Positions 28,328-36,752 of a stretch of 64,000 nucleotides of DNA are shown here, piece after piece. The first letter of the stretch is position 1; each line of letters opens with the position of its first letter. The stretch is taken from positions 2,480,001-2,544,000 of the forward strand of contig NZ_AP018439.1 of the NCBI RefSeq assembly GCF_009937955.1. Direction: 5' to 3'. Position numbers and translations under genes: made by a program. The notes beneath the pieces were generated by a model, which saw only the letters and a list, made by a program, of their open reading frames with translations, did not search any database and was not told the origin of the DNA. The DNA is from Undibacterium sp. KW1. Lineage in GTDB: Bacteria; Pseudomonadota; Gammaproteobacteria; Burkholderiales; Burkholderiaceae_D.

Positions 28328-29263
28328 ATGCGTTTTTCCGTTTATCAAGAAAGTCATATTGGTGGCCGCAAGGTCAACCAGGATCGAATGGGTTACAGCT
28401 TTACCCGCGATTCGATTTTGCTTTTGCTGGCGGACGGCATGGGTGGTCACATCATGGGCGAAATGGCTGCAGCCATTGCCATGCAGACTATAGGTAACCT
28501 GTTTCAGCAGCAGGCACACCCTATGATAGGGAGGCCTGAACGCTTTATGGAAGACAGCTTCCTGGCTGCCCATCAAGAGATACATCGTTATCGCGCCATC
28601 AATAATTTGCCAGAAACGCCACGCACGACCATCGTTGCCTGCCTGATCCAGAATGGCTATGCCTACTGGGCGCACTGTGGTGATTCACGTTTGTACTGGA
28701 TGCGCCAAGGTCAGATTTTGTTGCGCACCAAAGATCACTCACGTCTGGAAACCCTGATCGCCCAAGGCAAGGTTGATCCGGCAGAAAGACATACCCATCC
28801 TGACCGTAACAAGCTGTTCAACTGCCTGGGCGCACCTAATGCACCTATCGTTGAACTGTCACGCCGTGCGGTGTTGCAGCCTGGTGATTTGCTGTTACTG
28901 TGTTCTGATGGTCTGTGGTCAGTCTTGCCCGATCATATGCTGGCGCAGCGTCTGCACGATCACACCATCGTGCGTGCCGTGCCTGAGTTGATACGCTCGG
29001 CGGTCGATATCGCTGGCAAGCAAAGTGACAATGTCACGGCCCTGGCCATGATGTGGGAAGGCGATGACAGGATGGATAATTCCACCATCATCTCGACCAA
29101 TACCTTGCCTATAGGTTCAGTCACGACCACCATACAGGCACCAGTCGATGCAGAAATTGAAACCACCGATGGTGACGTGTTCAATGATGCAGAAATTGAA
29201 AAAGCCATAGCAGAAATTCGCAACGCGATACACAAATCATCACGCATTACTTCTAAGAACTAA
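28328..29263 (+). CDS. PP2C-type serine/threonine phosphatase
   Basis: A 311-residue phosphatase with the metal-binding Asp motifs of the PP2C family: LLLADGMGGHIMGEMAA, AHCGDSRLYWMR, LLCSDGLWSV and SDNVTALAM. The N-terminus also fits (RKVNQDRMGYS). The last 60 residues are acidic and unrelated to the fold. It is the obvious partner of the upstream kinase, and ends 3 bases before rph. Confidence 0.93.
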   Translation: MRFSVYQESHIGGRKVNQDRMGYSFTRDSILLLLADGMGGHIMGEMAAAIAMQTIGNLFQQQAHPMIGRPERFMEDSFLAAHQEIHRYRAINNLPETPRTTIVACLIQNGYAYWAHCGDSRLYWMRQGQILLRTKDHSRLETLIAQGKVDPAERHTHPDRNKLFNCLGAPNAPIVELSRRAVLQPGDLLLLCSDGLWSVLPDHMLAQRLHDHTIVRAVPELIRSAVDIAGKQSDNVTALAMMWEGDDRMDNSTIISTNTLPIGSVTTTIQAPVDAEIETTDGDVFNDAEIEKAIAEIRNAIHKSSRITSKN

Positions 29264-29266
29264 ATC

Positions 29267-30004
29267 ATGTCAAACTCATTTCGCCCTAGCGGGCGTTCAC
29301 CGGACGCACTGCGTCCGGTGGTTATCAGCCGCCATTTCACCAAGCATGCAGAAGGCTCTGTCCTCATCGAATTTGGCGACACCCGTGTTATCTGTACTGC
29401 GAGTATAGAAGACAAGGTGCCAGGCTTTTTGAAAGGCAAAGGGCAGGGCTGGATGACAGCCGAATATGGCATGCTGCCACGCTCCACCCATAGCCGTATG
29501 GACAGGGAGGCTGCCAAGGGCAAGCAATCTGGCCGCACCCAGGAAATCCAGCGCCTCATAGGCCGTTCCCTGCGCTCTGCCTTTGACCTGGAGGCTTTTG
29601 GCGAACGTACCCTGCATATCGATTGCGACGTGATCCAGGCGGATGGCGGTACCCGTACTGCATCTATCACTGGTGCCATGGTTGCTGCCTATGATGCATT
29701 TTCCAAACTGGTAGAGCGCGAAGTCATTCCCGCCGTACCACTCCGCCATTTCGTGGCGGCCATCTCGGTTGGCGTGTATCAATCCCAGCCTGTGCTGGAC
29801 CTGGATTATCCAGAAGATTCTCAATGCGACACTGACATGAATGTCGTCATGACTGAACATGGTCACTTTGTTGAGGTACAGGGCACGGCAGAAGGTGAAG
29901 CATTTGACCGCATGACCATGAATGCCTTGCTGAATCTGGCGCATGACGGCATCGCCGATTTGATCGCCTTGCAAAAAGAAGTATTGGGTTTGCAGGTCAG
30001 TTGA
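29267..30004 (+). CDS. rph: Ribonuclease PH
   Basis: A phosphate-dependent 3'-5' exonuclease trimming tRNA 3' ends. Typical segments are [56 protein letters not shown] and [20 protein letters not shown]. The 245-residue length is standard. It begins 3 bases after the phosphatase and is followed by rdgB. Confidence 0.97.
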   Translation: MSNSFRPSGRSPDALRPVVISRHFTKHAEGSVLIEFGDTRVICTASIEDKVPGFLKGKGQGWMTAEYGMLPRSTHSRMDREAAKGKQSGRTQEIQRLIGRSLRSAFDLEAFGERTLHIDCDVIQADGGTRTASITGAMVAAYDAFSKLVEREVIPAVPLRHFVAAISVGVYQSQPVLDLDYPEDSQCDTDMNVVMTEHGHFVEVQGTAEGEAFDRMTMNALLNLAHDGIADLIALQKEVLGLQVS

Positions 30005-30020
30005 TTGGAAGTATGAGTAT

Positions 30021-30617
30021 ATGAGTATGAGCAAGAACCAGAAAATAGTCCTGGCCTCGAATAATCAGGGCAAGCTCATAGAGTTTTACCAGATACTGTC
30101 ACCGCTGGGCATAGACCTCAGGGCGCAATCTGAATTTGACGTGCCTGAGGCTGAGGAGCCTTATCCCAGCTTCGTCGAAAATGCCCTGACCAAGGCCAGG
30201 CATGCATCGCGCCTGACCGGTTTGCCAGCGTTGGCTGATGATTCTGGCATCTGCGTCAACGCCCTGCAAGGCGCGCCGGGCGTATTGTCGGCCCGTTTTG
30301 CTGGCGAGCCCAAGTCTGATGTGCGCAACAACCAAAAGCTCATCGCGGATTTGGCTGGCATGGCTGACAAATCCGCCTATTATTACTGTGTGCTGGTCTT
30401 TGTGCGTTCAGAATTTGACCCGCAACCTGTCATTGCTGATGGCGTCTGGACAGGTGAGATTATTGCCGATGCCCGTGGTGAAAACGGCTTTGGCTATGAC
30501 CCGCATTTCTTCATCCCGAGTTTGAATAAGACCGTGGCTGAACTTGCTGCAGCAGAAAAGAATCAATTGTCGCACCGTGGGCAAGCCTTGCGCGCCCTTG
30601 TAGAAAAACTGAAATGA
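30021..30617 (+). CDS. rdgB: RdgB/HAM1 family XTP/dITP diphosphatase
   Basis: It cleanses the nucleotide pool of XTP, dITP and ITP. Hallmarks are KIVLASNNQGKLIEFYQIL, ENALTKARHAS, LADDSGICVNALQGAPGVLS and GYDPHFFIPSLNKTVAEL. Two start codons, ATG 30021 and 30027, are equally possible and differ by two residues. It overlaps hemW by 4 bases. Confidence 0.96.
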   Translation: MSMSKNQKIVLASNNQGKLIEFYQILSPLGIDLRAQSEFDVPEAEEPYPSFVENALTKARHASRLTGLPALADDSGICVNALQGAPGVLSARFAGEPKSDVRNNQKLIADLAGMADKSAYYYCVLVFVRSEFDPQPVIADGVWTGEIIADARGENGFGYDPHFFIPSLNKTVAELAAAEKNQLSHRGQALRALVEKLK

Positions 30618-31873
30618 TACCCATCAAGCCCATAGCGGCAAGCCAGCCAGTACAAAAAAAATCACCGGATTTATCAAATATACCCGGTGACGTGGCCAGC
30701 CAATATCTTGCACCAGGCAGCCTCAACCTGACGCAATTGCCGCCGCTATCGCTGTACATCCATTTTCCCTGGTGCGTACGCAAATGCCCTTATTGCGATT
30801 TCAATTCGCATGAAGTCAAAGGCAGCTTTGATGAGTCCGCCTATCTGGATGCCATGCGCGCTGATCTTGAGGCCGCCTTGCCACTGATCTGGGGTCGCAA
30901 GATATACACCATCTTCATCGGTGGTGGCACGCCCAGCCTGATGTCAGCGGCAGGCCTGGACAGGTTGCTTTCTGACGTGCGTACGCTGTTGCCACTGGAT
31001 GGCAATGCAGAAATCACCATGGAAGCCAATCCCGGCACCTTTGAAGCAGAAAAATTTCGCTCTTATCGTCAAAGCGGCATCAACCGCTTGTCGATTGGTA
31101 TACAAAGTTTCAACTCCAAACACCTGGCTGCTTTGGGGCGTATTCATGACGGTGACGAGGCACGCAGGGCCATAGAAATCGCGCTGGCAAATTTTGATAA
31201 CTTCAATCTGGACCTGATGTTTGCCCTGCCAGGGCAGACCATGGATGAAGTCAGGGAGGATGTGGAAACAGCTATTTCTTTCGCGCCACCACATCTGTCG
31301 CTATACCACCTGACGCTGGAGCCGAATACCTATTTCGCCAAGTTCCCACCAGCCATACCCGATGATGATCTCAGCGCAGAAATGCAAGACCTCATTCACG
31401 GGCGCATGGCTGCAGCAGGTTATGGTAATTATGAAGTTTCTGCCTATGCTCAGGCGGGCAGGGCATCAAAGCACAATCTCAATTACTGGAACTTTGGTGA
31501 CTATCTCGGCATAGGCGCCGGTGCACATTCAAAAATATCTTTCCCGCACCGGGTAGTACGCCAGGCACGCTACAAGCAACCCAAGGCTTACATGGACGCC
31601 ATGGCTGCTGGTAATTGCGTGCAAGAGTCGCATGAAATTCCTGTAGATGAAATGGGTTTTGAATTCATGTTGAATGCATTGCGCTTGCAGCAAGGGTTTA
31701 AGGTCAATTTGTTTCAGGAGCGCACTGGCATGCTGCTCAACAGCATAGAAAAAGAATTGCTGATTGCTGAGAACAAAGGTCTGCTTTACCGCGACCATGA
31801 AATCATTTGCCCCACACCCCTGGGCAAGCAATTTTTGAATGACCTGCAACAGATTTTCCTTGGTGGTGAATAA
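30614..31873 (+). CDS. hemW: HemW, radical SAM heme chaperone
   Basis: HemW resembles coproporphyrinogen III dehydrogenase but acts in heme delivery. The radical SAM cluster motif is CVRKCPYC (CxxxCxxC) at about residues 54-61, followed by IFIGGGTPSLMS, EANPGTFEAEKF and the SIGIQSFNSKHL segment. The C-terminal HemN-type domain includes GFEFMLNALRL. The 419-residue length includes an N-terminal extension of about 40 residues rich in Pro/Ser; a later start is possible but none has a better ribosome site. Confidence 0.93.
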   Translation: MIPIKPIAASQPVQKKSPDLSNIPGDVASQYLAPGSLNLTQLPPLSLYIHFPWCVRKCPYCDFNSHEVKGSFDESAYLDAMRADLEAALPLIWGRKIYTIFIGGGTPSLMSAAGLDRLLSDVRTLLPLDGNAEITMEANPGTFEAEKFRSYRQSGINRLSIGIQSFNSKHLAALGRIHDGDEARRAIEIALANFDNFNLDLMFALPGQTMDEVREDVETAISFAPPHLSLYHLTLEPNTYFAKFPPAIPDDDLSAEMQDLIHGRMAAAGYGNYEVSAYAQAGRASKHNLNYWNFGDYLGIGAGAHSKISFPHRVVRQARYKQPKAYMDAMAAGNCVQESHEIPVDEMGFEFMLNALRLQQGFKVNLFQERTGMLLNSIEKELLIAENKGLLYRDHEIICPTPLGKQFLNDLQQIFLGGE

Positions 31874-32177
31874 TTTATTTGCCTGATGCGGGTCTGATAC
31901 GGGCCTGATGTGAATCCAGCAAAGCATGGCATTTTTACCACATGCTTTATTGGTGAAATCTAAAATATCTCCTATGCTGATAGCAGGGTATCGGCATTCA
32001 ATATGTCTGTTGCAAAATCAGCAGCCTGACGCTTTTAAGCCCGATTTATGGCAATTGTGTCAGATTGCACTCATCAAGTATCAAAATACCTCACCTGTCG
32101 CTTTAAATTGTGTTGCAATTGGTTAAGTCCCAAACTAATATCTCTACCAATTTTTGTAACATTTGACGTCCTTCTTT
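31874..32177. other. Intergenic region between hemW and the HDOD gene
   Basis: About 300 bases without a supported gene. Short GCCTGATG/GGTCTGATA near-repeats follow the hemW stop at 31880-31912, and no hairpin with a T run was found. The part from 31960 on is AT-richer and presumably holds the promoter of the HDOD gene; no clear -35/-10 pair was identified. Confidence 0.45.
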
Positions 32178-33368
32178 ATGACTCAGGCTCGTGGAATAGG
32201 CACTTTTTTGCCCGTGATGAACAGCAAGCAACAATTGCTTGCACTTCAAGCTGATTTTGGTGCTTTGCCAATCGGTGATGTCATTGCTTTGCTCCAGTTT
32301 TTGCATGAAAAAGAAATCTTTTCCAGACTTTCTGGCATTTCTGTTCTGGTCAGGATTGCAGACCCTCTGCTTGTCCCGGCAGACATCGATACACGCCTGC
32401 CATTGGCACGCATACTCTTTGCCGTACCGGTAAAAGCGGCCGAAGACAAGGATGTGCAAACCAGGCTCAAGTATTTCAACTCCCACGGTGCCCGCATCAT
32501 CATGGATGATTTGCAGGCGCACGACAATGCGATATGGGAAGGTGCAAAGAAAATCAGTGTTGATTGCAGCAAGGATATTCCTGCCCACATCAAACCCTTG
32601 CTGTTTCGCCTGCATGGCGGAGACCACCTGGCGCAACATCTGCCCCATGCAGCCTTGCAAGAGCAGGCGCATGAAGCTGGTTTCAAATGGTTCTCTGGCG
32701 ATTATGCATTTCATCCACCCGCCAGCAATAAAGCCGCAGATGCCACCGCCAGAACGCGCTTGTTGAAGTTGCTGGGTCTGGTCGCCCGCGATGCAGAATC
32801 GCGCGAACTGGAAGAATTGTTCAAGCAAGATGCAACCCTGTCTTTCATGTTGTTCAAGCTCGTCAGTTCTGCCGCCTTTGCGCAAACCGTGCGGGTGTCC
32901 AGCTTTGGTCAGGCCATTAACCTGCTGGGGCGCAGGCAGTTGCAAAGATGGCTGCAGCTATTATTGTATGCACGCCAGCAAGATCACAGCGGCAGCTTGA
33001 ACCCCTTGATGCCGCGCGCCGCTTTTCGCGCCAGCCTGATGGAAGCAATTTGCCTCAAGCGTGGCGGCAACAAAGATGAGCTCGACTGTGCCTTCATGGT
33101 AGGCATGTTTTCTTTGCTTGACAAACTGTTCGGCAACCCCTTGGTTGAGGTGCTGCAACCTTTAAACCTGAATACAGACGTGCTCGACGCATTGCTGCAT
33201 AAATCAGGCACACTAGGTAAAAGCCTGGACCTGGTAGAAAGGGCAGACCGTCCTCTCAAAGACTTTGATGTTGGCCTGATAGAAGAGCTCGGCTTGAGTG
33301 CCGATGATTATTACGACTGCATGATCACTGCTTATGCATGGGTGAATCAGGTTTGCCAGGATATGTAG
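32178..33368 (+). CDS. HDOD domain protein with degenerate EAL-like N-terminus
   Basis: The C-terminal half (from about residue 200) is an HDOD domain (LEELFKQDATLSFMLFKLVS, then FGQAINLLGRRQLQRWLQLL and DCAFMVGMFSLLDKL), a non-catalytic HD-like module common in signalling proteins. The N-terminal half has the size of an EAL domain, as in YuxH-type proteins, but no EAL, DDFG or other catalytic motif survives beyond IIMDDLQAHDN, so it is not a phosphodiesterase. The ATG at 32178 is chosen over a TTG at 32163; neither has a strong ribosome site. It stops 3 bases before the GGDEF-EAL gene and is likely its partner. Confidence 0.8.
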   Translation: MTQARGIGTFLPVMNSKQQLLALQADFGALPIGDVIALLQFLHEKEIFSRLSGISVLVRIADPLLVPADIDTRLPLARILFAVPVKAAEDKDVQTRLKYFNSHGARIIMDDLQAHDNAIWEGAKKISVDCSKDIPAHIKPLLFRLHGGDHLAQHLPHAALQEQAHEAGFKWFSGDYAFHPPASNKAADATARTRLLKLLGLVARDAESRELEELFKQDATLSFMLFKLVSSAAFAQTVRVSSFGQAINLLGRRQLQRWLQLLLYARQQDHSGSLNPLMPRAAFRASLMEAICLKRGGNKDELDCAFMVGMFSLLDKLFGNPLVEVLQPLNLNTDVLDALLHKSGTLGKSLDLVERADRPLKDFDVGLIEELGLSADDYYDCMITAYAWVNQVCQDM

Positions 33369-33371
33369 CCA

Positions 33372-35390
33372 ATGACCAGGCAAGCTGCGATACATGAACT
33401 CGAAGTTGGTGCCAGTCTCGGCGAGGCTGTCTTGTGCTTGCAAGGCCAGGAGCTTGATGCCGCTTTAAATCGCATAGTCAAAGAAGTTTTTCGTGACGCC
33501 AATGCGGCATTCCGCCGTGGCAAACTGGATGAGCAAAAAACACAGACTGATGTGCTCTGCATGGCATCACCCGAAACCTATTACATCCTGTCCGGTAAAA
33601 AAGGTCAGATCAACGAAGCCGACCTGGCAAAACTGAATACCCTTGCCAGTCTCACGGCCAAGCTGTTTTCCAAACGCGCAAAACTTGACCAGGAGCTGCA
33701 GGCATCTGCCCAGGCACAATGGCAACAGACTCAGATCATCGACCAGATTCACGAGTCCGTCATTACCATGGATTTGGCAGGCTTCATCCTCAGCTGGAAC
33801 CGTGGCGCAGAAAAACTCTTTGGCTATGCCGCGCAAGAAGTCATAGGCAAAAACATCCTGTTCTTATACGACGATGAGGGCGAGCCGGATACGCATTTGT
33901 ATGACAGCTTCCTTGAGCATGGTGGCCGCGAAATGGAAGTGCGCCGCAAGAAAAAATCGGGTGAAGTATTCTGGGCCAGTCTCAGCCTGTCACCATTATG
34001 TGATGCCCAGGGCCTGCCCATAGGCATCATAGGCTATCTCAGCGATATCACTGCTCGCAAAGAAGCAGAACAAAAAATCAATCACCTCGCTTACTACGAT
34101 GCGCTGACCAATCTGCCCAATCGCAGTCTGTTCCGGCAACTCGTCGATAATGCACTGTTGCACTCACAAAGAAACAGCAGCAACGCTGCGATTATCTTTC
34201 TTGACCTGAACCGTTTCAAACTCATCAATGACACGCTTGGTCACGACATAGGCAATGAGTTATTGCGCCAGGTCGCAGCCCGGTTCTTGTTAACCCTGCG
34301 CGAGAATGACATCGTAGCCCGCCTCGGTAGCGACGAATTCGCCATCGCCGTACTCGACATCAACCAGCATTTTCATGCCAGCCTGGTGGTGCAAAAACTC
34401 TTGCAGGCTTTGAATGACGCCTTCATCGTTTCAGGTCATGAACTGCGCGTTGGTGCCAGCATAGGCATCAGCGTCTTCCCGCAAGACGGCAATGACGCCA
34501 ATGCCTTGCTGCAAAAAGCCGACATCGCCATGTACAAGGCCAAGCGCAGCGCCGGCAATGTATCCGGCAGCTTTGTGTTTTACAGCGACAGCATGAACCA
34601 GAGCATCGCTGGCAGACTGTATCTTGAATCCAGCATGCGCAAGGCGCTGGAAAACCAGGAATTCTATTTGCAGTACCAACCCAAGGTTGATATCAAAAGC
34701 GGCAAAATCATCGGGGCAGAAGCCTTGCTGCGCTGGCAACACCCAGAAAAAGGCCTGATCTCGCCAGCAGAATTCATCCCCGTCGCAGAAGAAACCGGTC
34801 TGATCCTGCAAATCGATGCCTGGGTACTCGAAACCGCCTGCGCCCAGGCCAGGGAATGGCAAGACAAGGGTATAGCGCCGTTCCGCATCGCGGTCAATGT
34901 CACAGCGAGAGAATTCACCAGCAGCCTGCCACTGCGCGTTAAAGAGGCCCTGCAACGCTACCAGATATCACCACTATGGCTGGAACTCGAAATCACTGAG
35001 AGCATGCTCATGCACAGCACCGAGAGTGTCATCGCCATCATGGAGCAAATCACTGCCCAGGACGTTGTGCTGGCCCTTGATGATTTTGGCACAGGCTATT
35101 CCAGCCTCTCATACCTCAAACGCTTCCCTATCGATACCCTAAAGATAGACCGCTCCTTCATCCTCAACATCCCCGCAGACCAGAATGACTGTGCCATCGC
35201 GAGCGCCATCATCATGATGGCCAAGCAACTCAAACACAAAGTCATCGCCGAAGGCGTAGAAACCCGCGAACAACTGGCCTTCCTCATCAACGCCGGTTGC
35301 GACGAAGTGCAAGGCTACCTCTACTCCAGACCCGTCAGCCCCCAGCAATTGCTCGCTTTGCTGGATAAAAATTTCCATTTCGAAATTTGA
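33372..35390 (+). CDS. PAS-GGDEF-EAL cyclic di-GMP protein
   Basis: A 672-residue soluble signalling protein. Residues 1-110 are an unassigned helical region, a PAS domain lies at about 120-225 (DLAGFILSWNRGAEKLFGYA), then GGDEF (about 235-400) and EAL (about 410-665). The GGDEF site reads LGSDEF, with the second Gly replaced by Ser, so cyclase activity is uncertain. The EAL domain keeps EALLRWQHP, the LELEITES Glu, ALDDFGTGYSSLSYL and VIAEGVETREQ, so it should hydrolyse c-di-GMP. It is probably co-transcribed with the HDOD gene and ends just before the tRNA-Ser promoter. Confidence 0.93.
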   Translation: MTRQAAIHELEVGASLGEAVLCLQGQELDAALNRIVKEVFRDANAAFRRGKLDEQKTQTDVLCMASPETYYILSGKKGQINEADLAKLNTLASLTAKLFSKRAKLDQELQASAQAQWQQTQIIDQIHESVITMDLAGFILSWNRGAEKLFGYAAQEVIGKNILFLYDDEGEPDTHLYDSFLEHGGREMEVRRKKKSGEVFWASLSLSPLCDAQGLPIGIIGYLSDITARKEAEQKINHLAYYDALTNLPNRSLFRQLVDNALLHSQRNSSNAAIIFLDLNRFKLINDTLGHDIGNELLRQVAARFLLTLRENDIVARLGSDEFAIAVLDINQHFHASLVVQKLLQALNDAFIVSGHELRVGASIGISVFPQDGNDANALLQKADIAMYKAKRSAGNVSGSFVFYSDSMNQSIAGRLYLESSMRKALENQEFYLQYQPKVDIKSGKIIGAEALLRWQHPEKGLISPAEFIPVAEETGLILQIDAWVLETACAQAREWQDKGIAPFRIAVNVTAREFTSSLPLRVKEALQRYQISPLWLELEITESMLMHSTESVIAIMEQITAQDVVLALDDFGTGYSSLSYLKRFPIDTLKIDRSFILNIPADQNDCAIASAIIMMAKQLKHKVIAEGVETREQLAFLINAGCDEVQGYLYSRPVSPQQLLALLDKNFHFEI

Positions 35391-35393
35391 TCC

Positions 35394-35422
35394 TTGCCCA
35401 AGCCCGCCACTCAGGTTATACT
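35394..35422 (+). promoter_or_regulatory. Sigma-70 promoter of tRNA-Ser
   Basis: TTGCCC at 35394-35399, a 17-base spacer and TATACT at 35417-35422. Transcription would start about 3-4 bases before the mature tRNA 5' end at 35432. Confidence 0.75.
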
Positions 35423-35431
35423 AAGCGGCTC

Positions 35432-35521
35432 GGAAGCTTGGCAGAGCGGTTGAATGCACCAGTCTTGAAAACTGGCGAGGTGTTAAAGCCTTCGTGAGTT
35501 CGAATCTCACAGCTTCCGCCA
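35432..35521 (+). tRNA. tRNA-Ser (anticodon UGA)
   Basis: A 90-base class II tRNA. The acceptor stem pairs GGAAGCT (35432-35438) with AGCTTCC (35511-35517), with G as discriminator and an encoded CCA at 35519-35521. The anticodon arm is CCAGT-CTTGAAA-ACTGG, giving TGA. A long variable arm follows, and the T-loop is TTCGAATC. Such tRNA-Ser genes are common phage integration sites, and the next 3.7 kb hold prophage remains. Confidence 0.95.
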
Positions 35522-35530
35522 ACGAATACG

Positions 35531-35559
35531 AAAAAGCCCTTGATTATCAAGGGCTTTTT
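35531..35559 (+). terminator. Rho-independent terminator of tRNA-Ser
   Basis: A 13-bp perfect stem, AAAAAGCCCTTGA (35531-35543) and TCAAGGGCTTTTT (35547-35559), with a TTA loop, starting 10 bases after the tRNA. Confidence 0.9.
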
Positions 35560-35623
35560 TATTTTCAGCGACTGGGAGGAGGGCGCTTTGCATGCAAGAT
35601 TTTGGACCAGTATTTAACAAAAT

Positions 35624-35640
35624 GCGGAAAGCCTTTCCGC
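35624..35640 (-). terminator. Possible hairpin ending the integrase remnant
   Basis: GCGGAAAG and CTTTCCGC form a perfect palindrome around one base. On the minus strand it is followed by ATTTTG, a weak T tract, 10 bases after the stop of the integrase fragment. It may be the old terminator of the phage integrase gene. Confidence 0.35.
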
Positions 35641-35649
35641 AACTCTTGC

Positions 35650-35907
35650 TTAACGGGTCGGTTTTACCGTCTCGCCGATGCGTCGATACACCTTTTTTGT
35701 TATCTGTTTGTCACCGTGCTCCAATAATTTACTCGCATCGTGCAAATTTGATATCTCGCTGGCAGCCTTCGGGCGGATATCCCTAAACTTAAACTGCAAA
35801 ATTATGCTCGCCATGTCCTCATCACGAGGCAAGATATCGGCTATGCTCTGGCGCAAATGCGCCAGGCCTACCAGACGTTCACCAGTTGAGAGATTCATGC
35901 CTGCCAT
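35650..35907 (-). pseudogene. Chimeric prophage remnant: baseplate protein W N-terminus fused to integrase C-terminus
   Basis: The 85-residue frame has two unrelated halves. Residues 1-27 (GMNLSTGERLVGLAHLRQSI, then ADIL) match the start of phage baseplate assembly protein W. From about residue 38 (FKFRDIRPKAASEI, then LHDASKLLEHGDKQITKKVY and RRIGETVKPTR) it is the C-terminal end of a tyrosine integrase: the Arg of DIR, the H/W-equivalent position in EHGD, and the Tyr nucleophile context KKVYRR. An internal deletion joined the two ends in frame. The integrase end faces tRNA-Ser, consistent with an integrase next to its attachment site. Neither half can be functional. It follows the PAAR gene by 9 bases. 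Confidence 0.75.
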
Positions 35908-35916
35908 TGCCTTGCC

Positions 35917-36186
35917 TTAATCCGGTATCAAAAACCAGCTACGGCCGATGCTGGGGTGGGTGCAACTGGCGTGATGCCCGGCGCGGCATACGGGTATGCC
36001 GTTTAATGTCATCCATGTGGAACCCTCTACCATCACCGGGTTAGCATGCGGCACCGGGCAATGTGGGACGATGCGGTCACCCAGCAGCACGACAGGCGCG
36101 CCATCAACAGCAAAGAAGTCTTGCCCGCCAGCACGGTGCGGGCCGCCTGCGCGGTCCAGGGCTTTTACGGCGATGCCATAGCTCAT
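35917..36186 (-). CDS. Phage PAAR-domain protein
   Basis: An 89-residue PAAR protein (RAGGPHRAGGQDFFAVDGAP, then VLLGDRIVPHCP and NGIPVCRAGHHASC). PAAR proteins form the sharpened tip on phage baseplate spikes and type VI spikes. The His/Cys pattern for metal binding is visible. It lies between baseplate V and baseplate W genes, the order found in contractile-tailed phages of Burkholderiales, so this is a phage rather than a type VI gene. The 4-base overlap with the V gene is kept. Confidence 0.85.
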   Translation of the reverse strand: MSYGIAVKALDRAGGPHRAGGQDFFAVDGAPVVLLGDRIVPHCPVPHANPVMVEGSTWMTLNGIPVCRAGHHASCTHPSIGRSWFLIPD

Positions 36187-36653
36187 GATTTGACGCCCTC
36201 AAATTTAGGCGTACGCAAGGTCACGCCATCGTTGCGCAGTTCCAGCGTGGTAGCACCAACGACAAAACTAAACTTGCCATCAGCAGGCAAGGTAATGATG
36301 TAGTGATGCTCTGCGTGGTTGTAATCAGCGGTCGCGCCGTCTGGGTATTGGATGCGGGTGTTGTCTGGGTTGGTGTCTGGTGCAGGGTTGTGGTTGCTGG
36401 CAATGCCTGGCAAGACCACACCGCCTGCAAATTCACCGGATGGCGAAAGCAAAACGCATTGCTCGCCAACTGTGGGCGGGTTCCATGTCTTTGTTTTGCC
36501 AGCGCGTGCCGTTGCCATTGGCAAGAAGCCGGTTTTAATGTCGCCAATTTGCAGGCGCACCTGCGGTACGCGACCGTGCTTGACTTCGGCAATGGTGCCA
36601 AAGCGGACGAGATTTTGCAGGCGGCGGGAGAGGTCGGCAAGGGTGAATTCCAT
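36183..36653 (-). CDS. Phage baseplate assembly protein V
   Basis: A 156-residue gpV-type spike protein: LQNLVRFGTIAEVKHGRVPQ VRLQIGDIKTGFLP (read as two stretches), WNPPTVGEQCVLLSPSGEFA, and a repeated beta-strand tail (ITLPADGKFSFVVGATTLEL). It builds the central spike of the baseplate. It is shorter than many V proteins but looks intact. Nothing recognisable of the tail module precedes it: the next gene upstream is an unrelated antirepressor-like gene, so the module is truncated on both sides. Confidence 0.85.
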   Translation of the reverse strand: MEFTLADLSRRLQNLVRFGTIAEVKHGRVPQVRLQIGDIKTGFLPMATARAGKTKTWNPPTVGEQCVLLSPSGEFAGGVVLPGIASNHNPAPDTNPDNTRIQYPDGATADYNHAEHHYIITLPADGKFSFVVGATTLELRNDGVTLRTPKFEGVKS

Positions 36654-36752
36654 GCCGTCTATGGTGACGTGACCGGGCTAGCCAGTCACGCGGGGAGGGG
36701 GTGCTATTTCAAATAACAACCCCCTCGTATGTTCATGCACGCGTTCGGGCAA

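Noticed and set aside
35917..36653. PAAR and spike protein as part of a type VI secretion effector locus
   Set aside because: Gene order V-PAAR-W, integrase debris and spanin remnants show a contractile-tail prophage; no type VI core gene is present.
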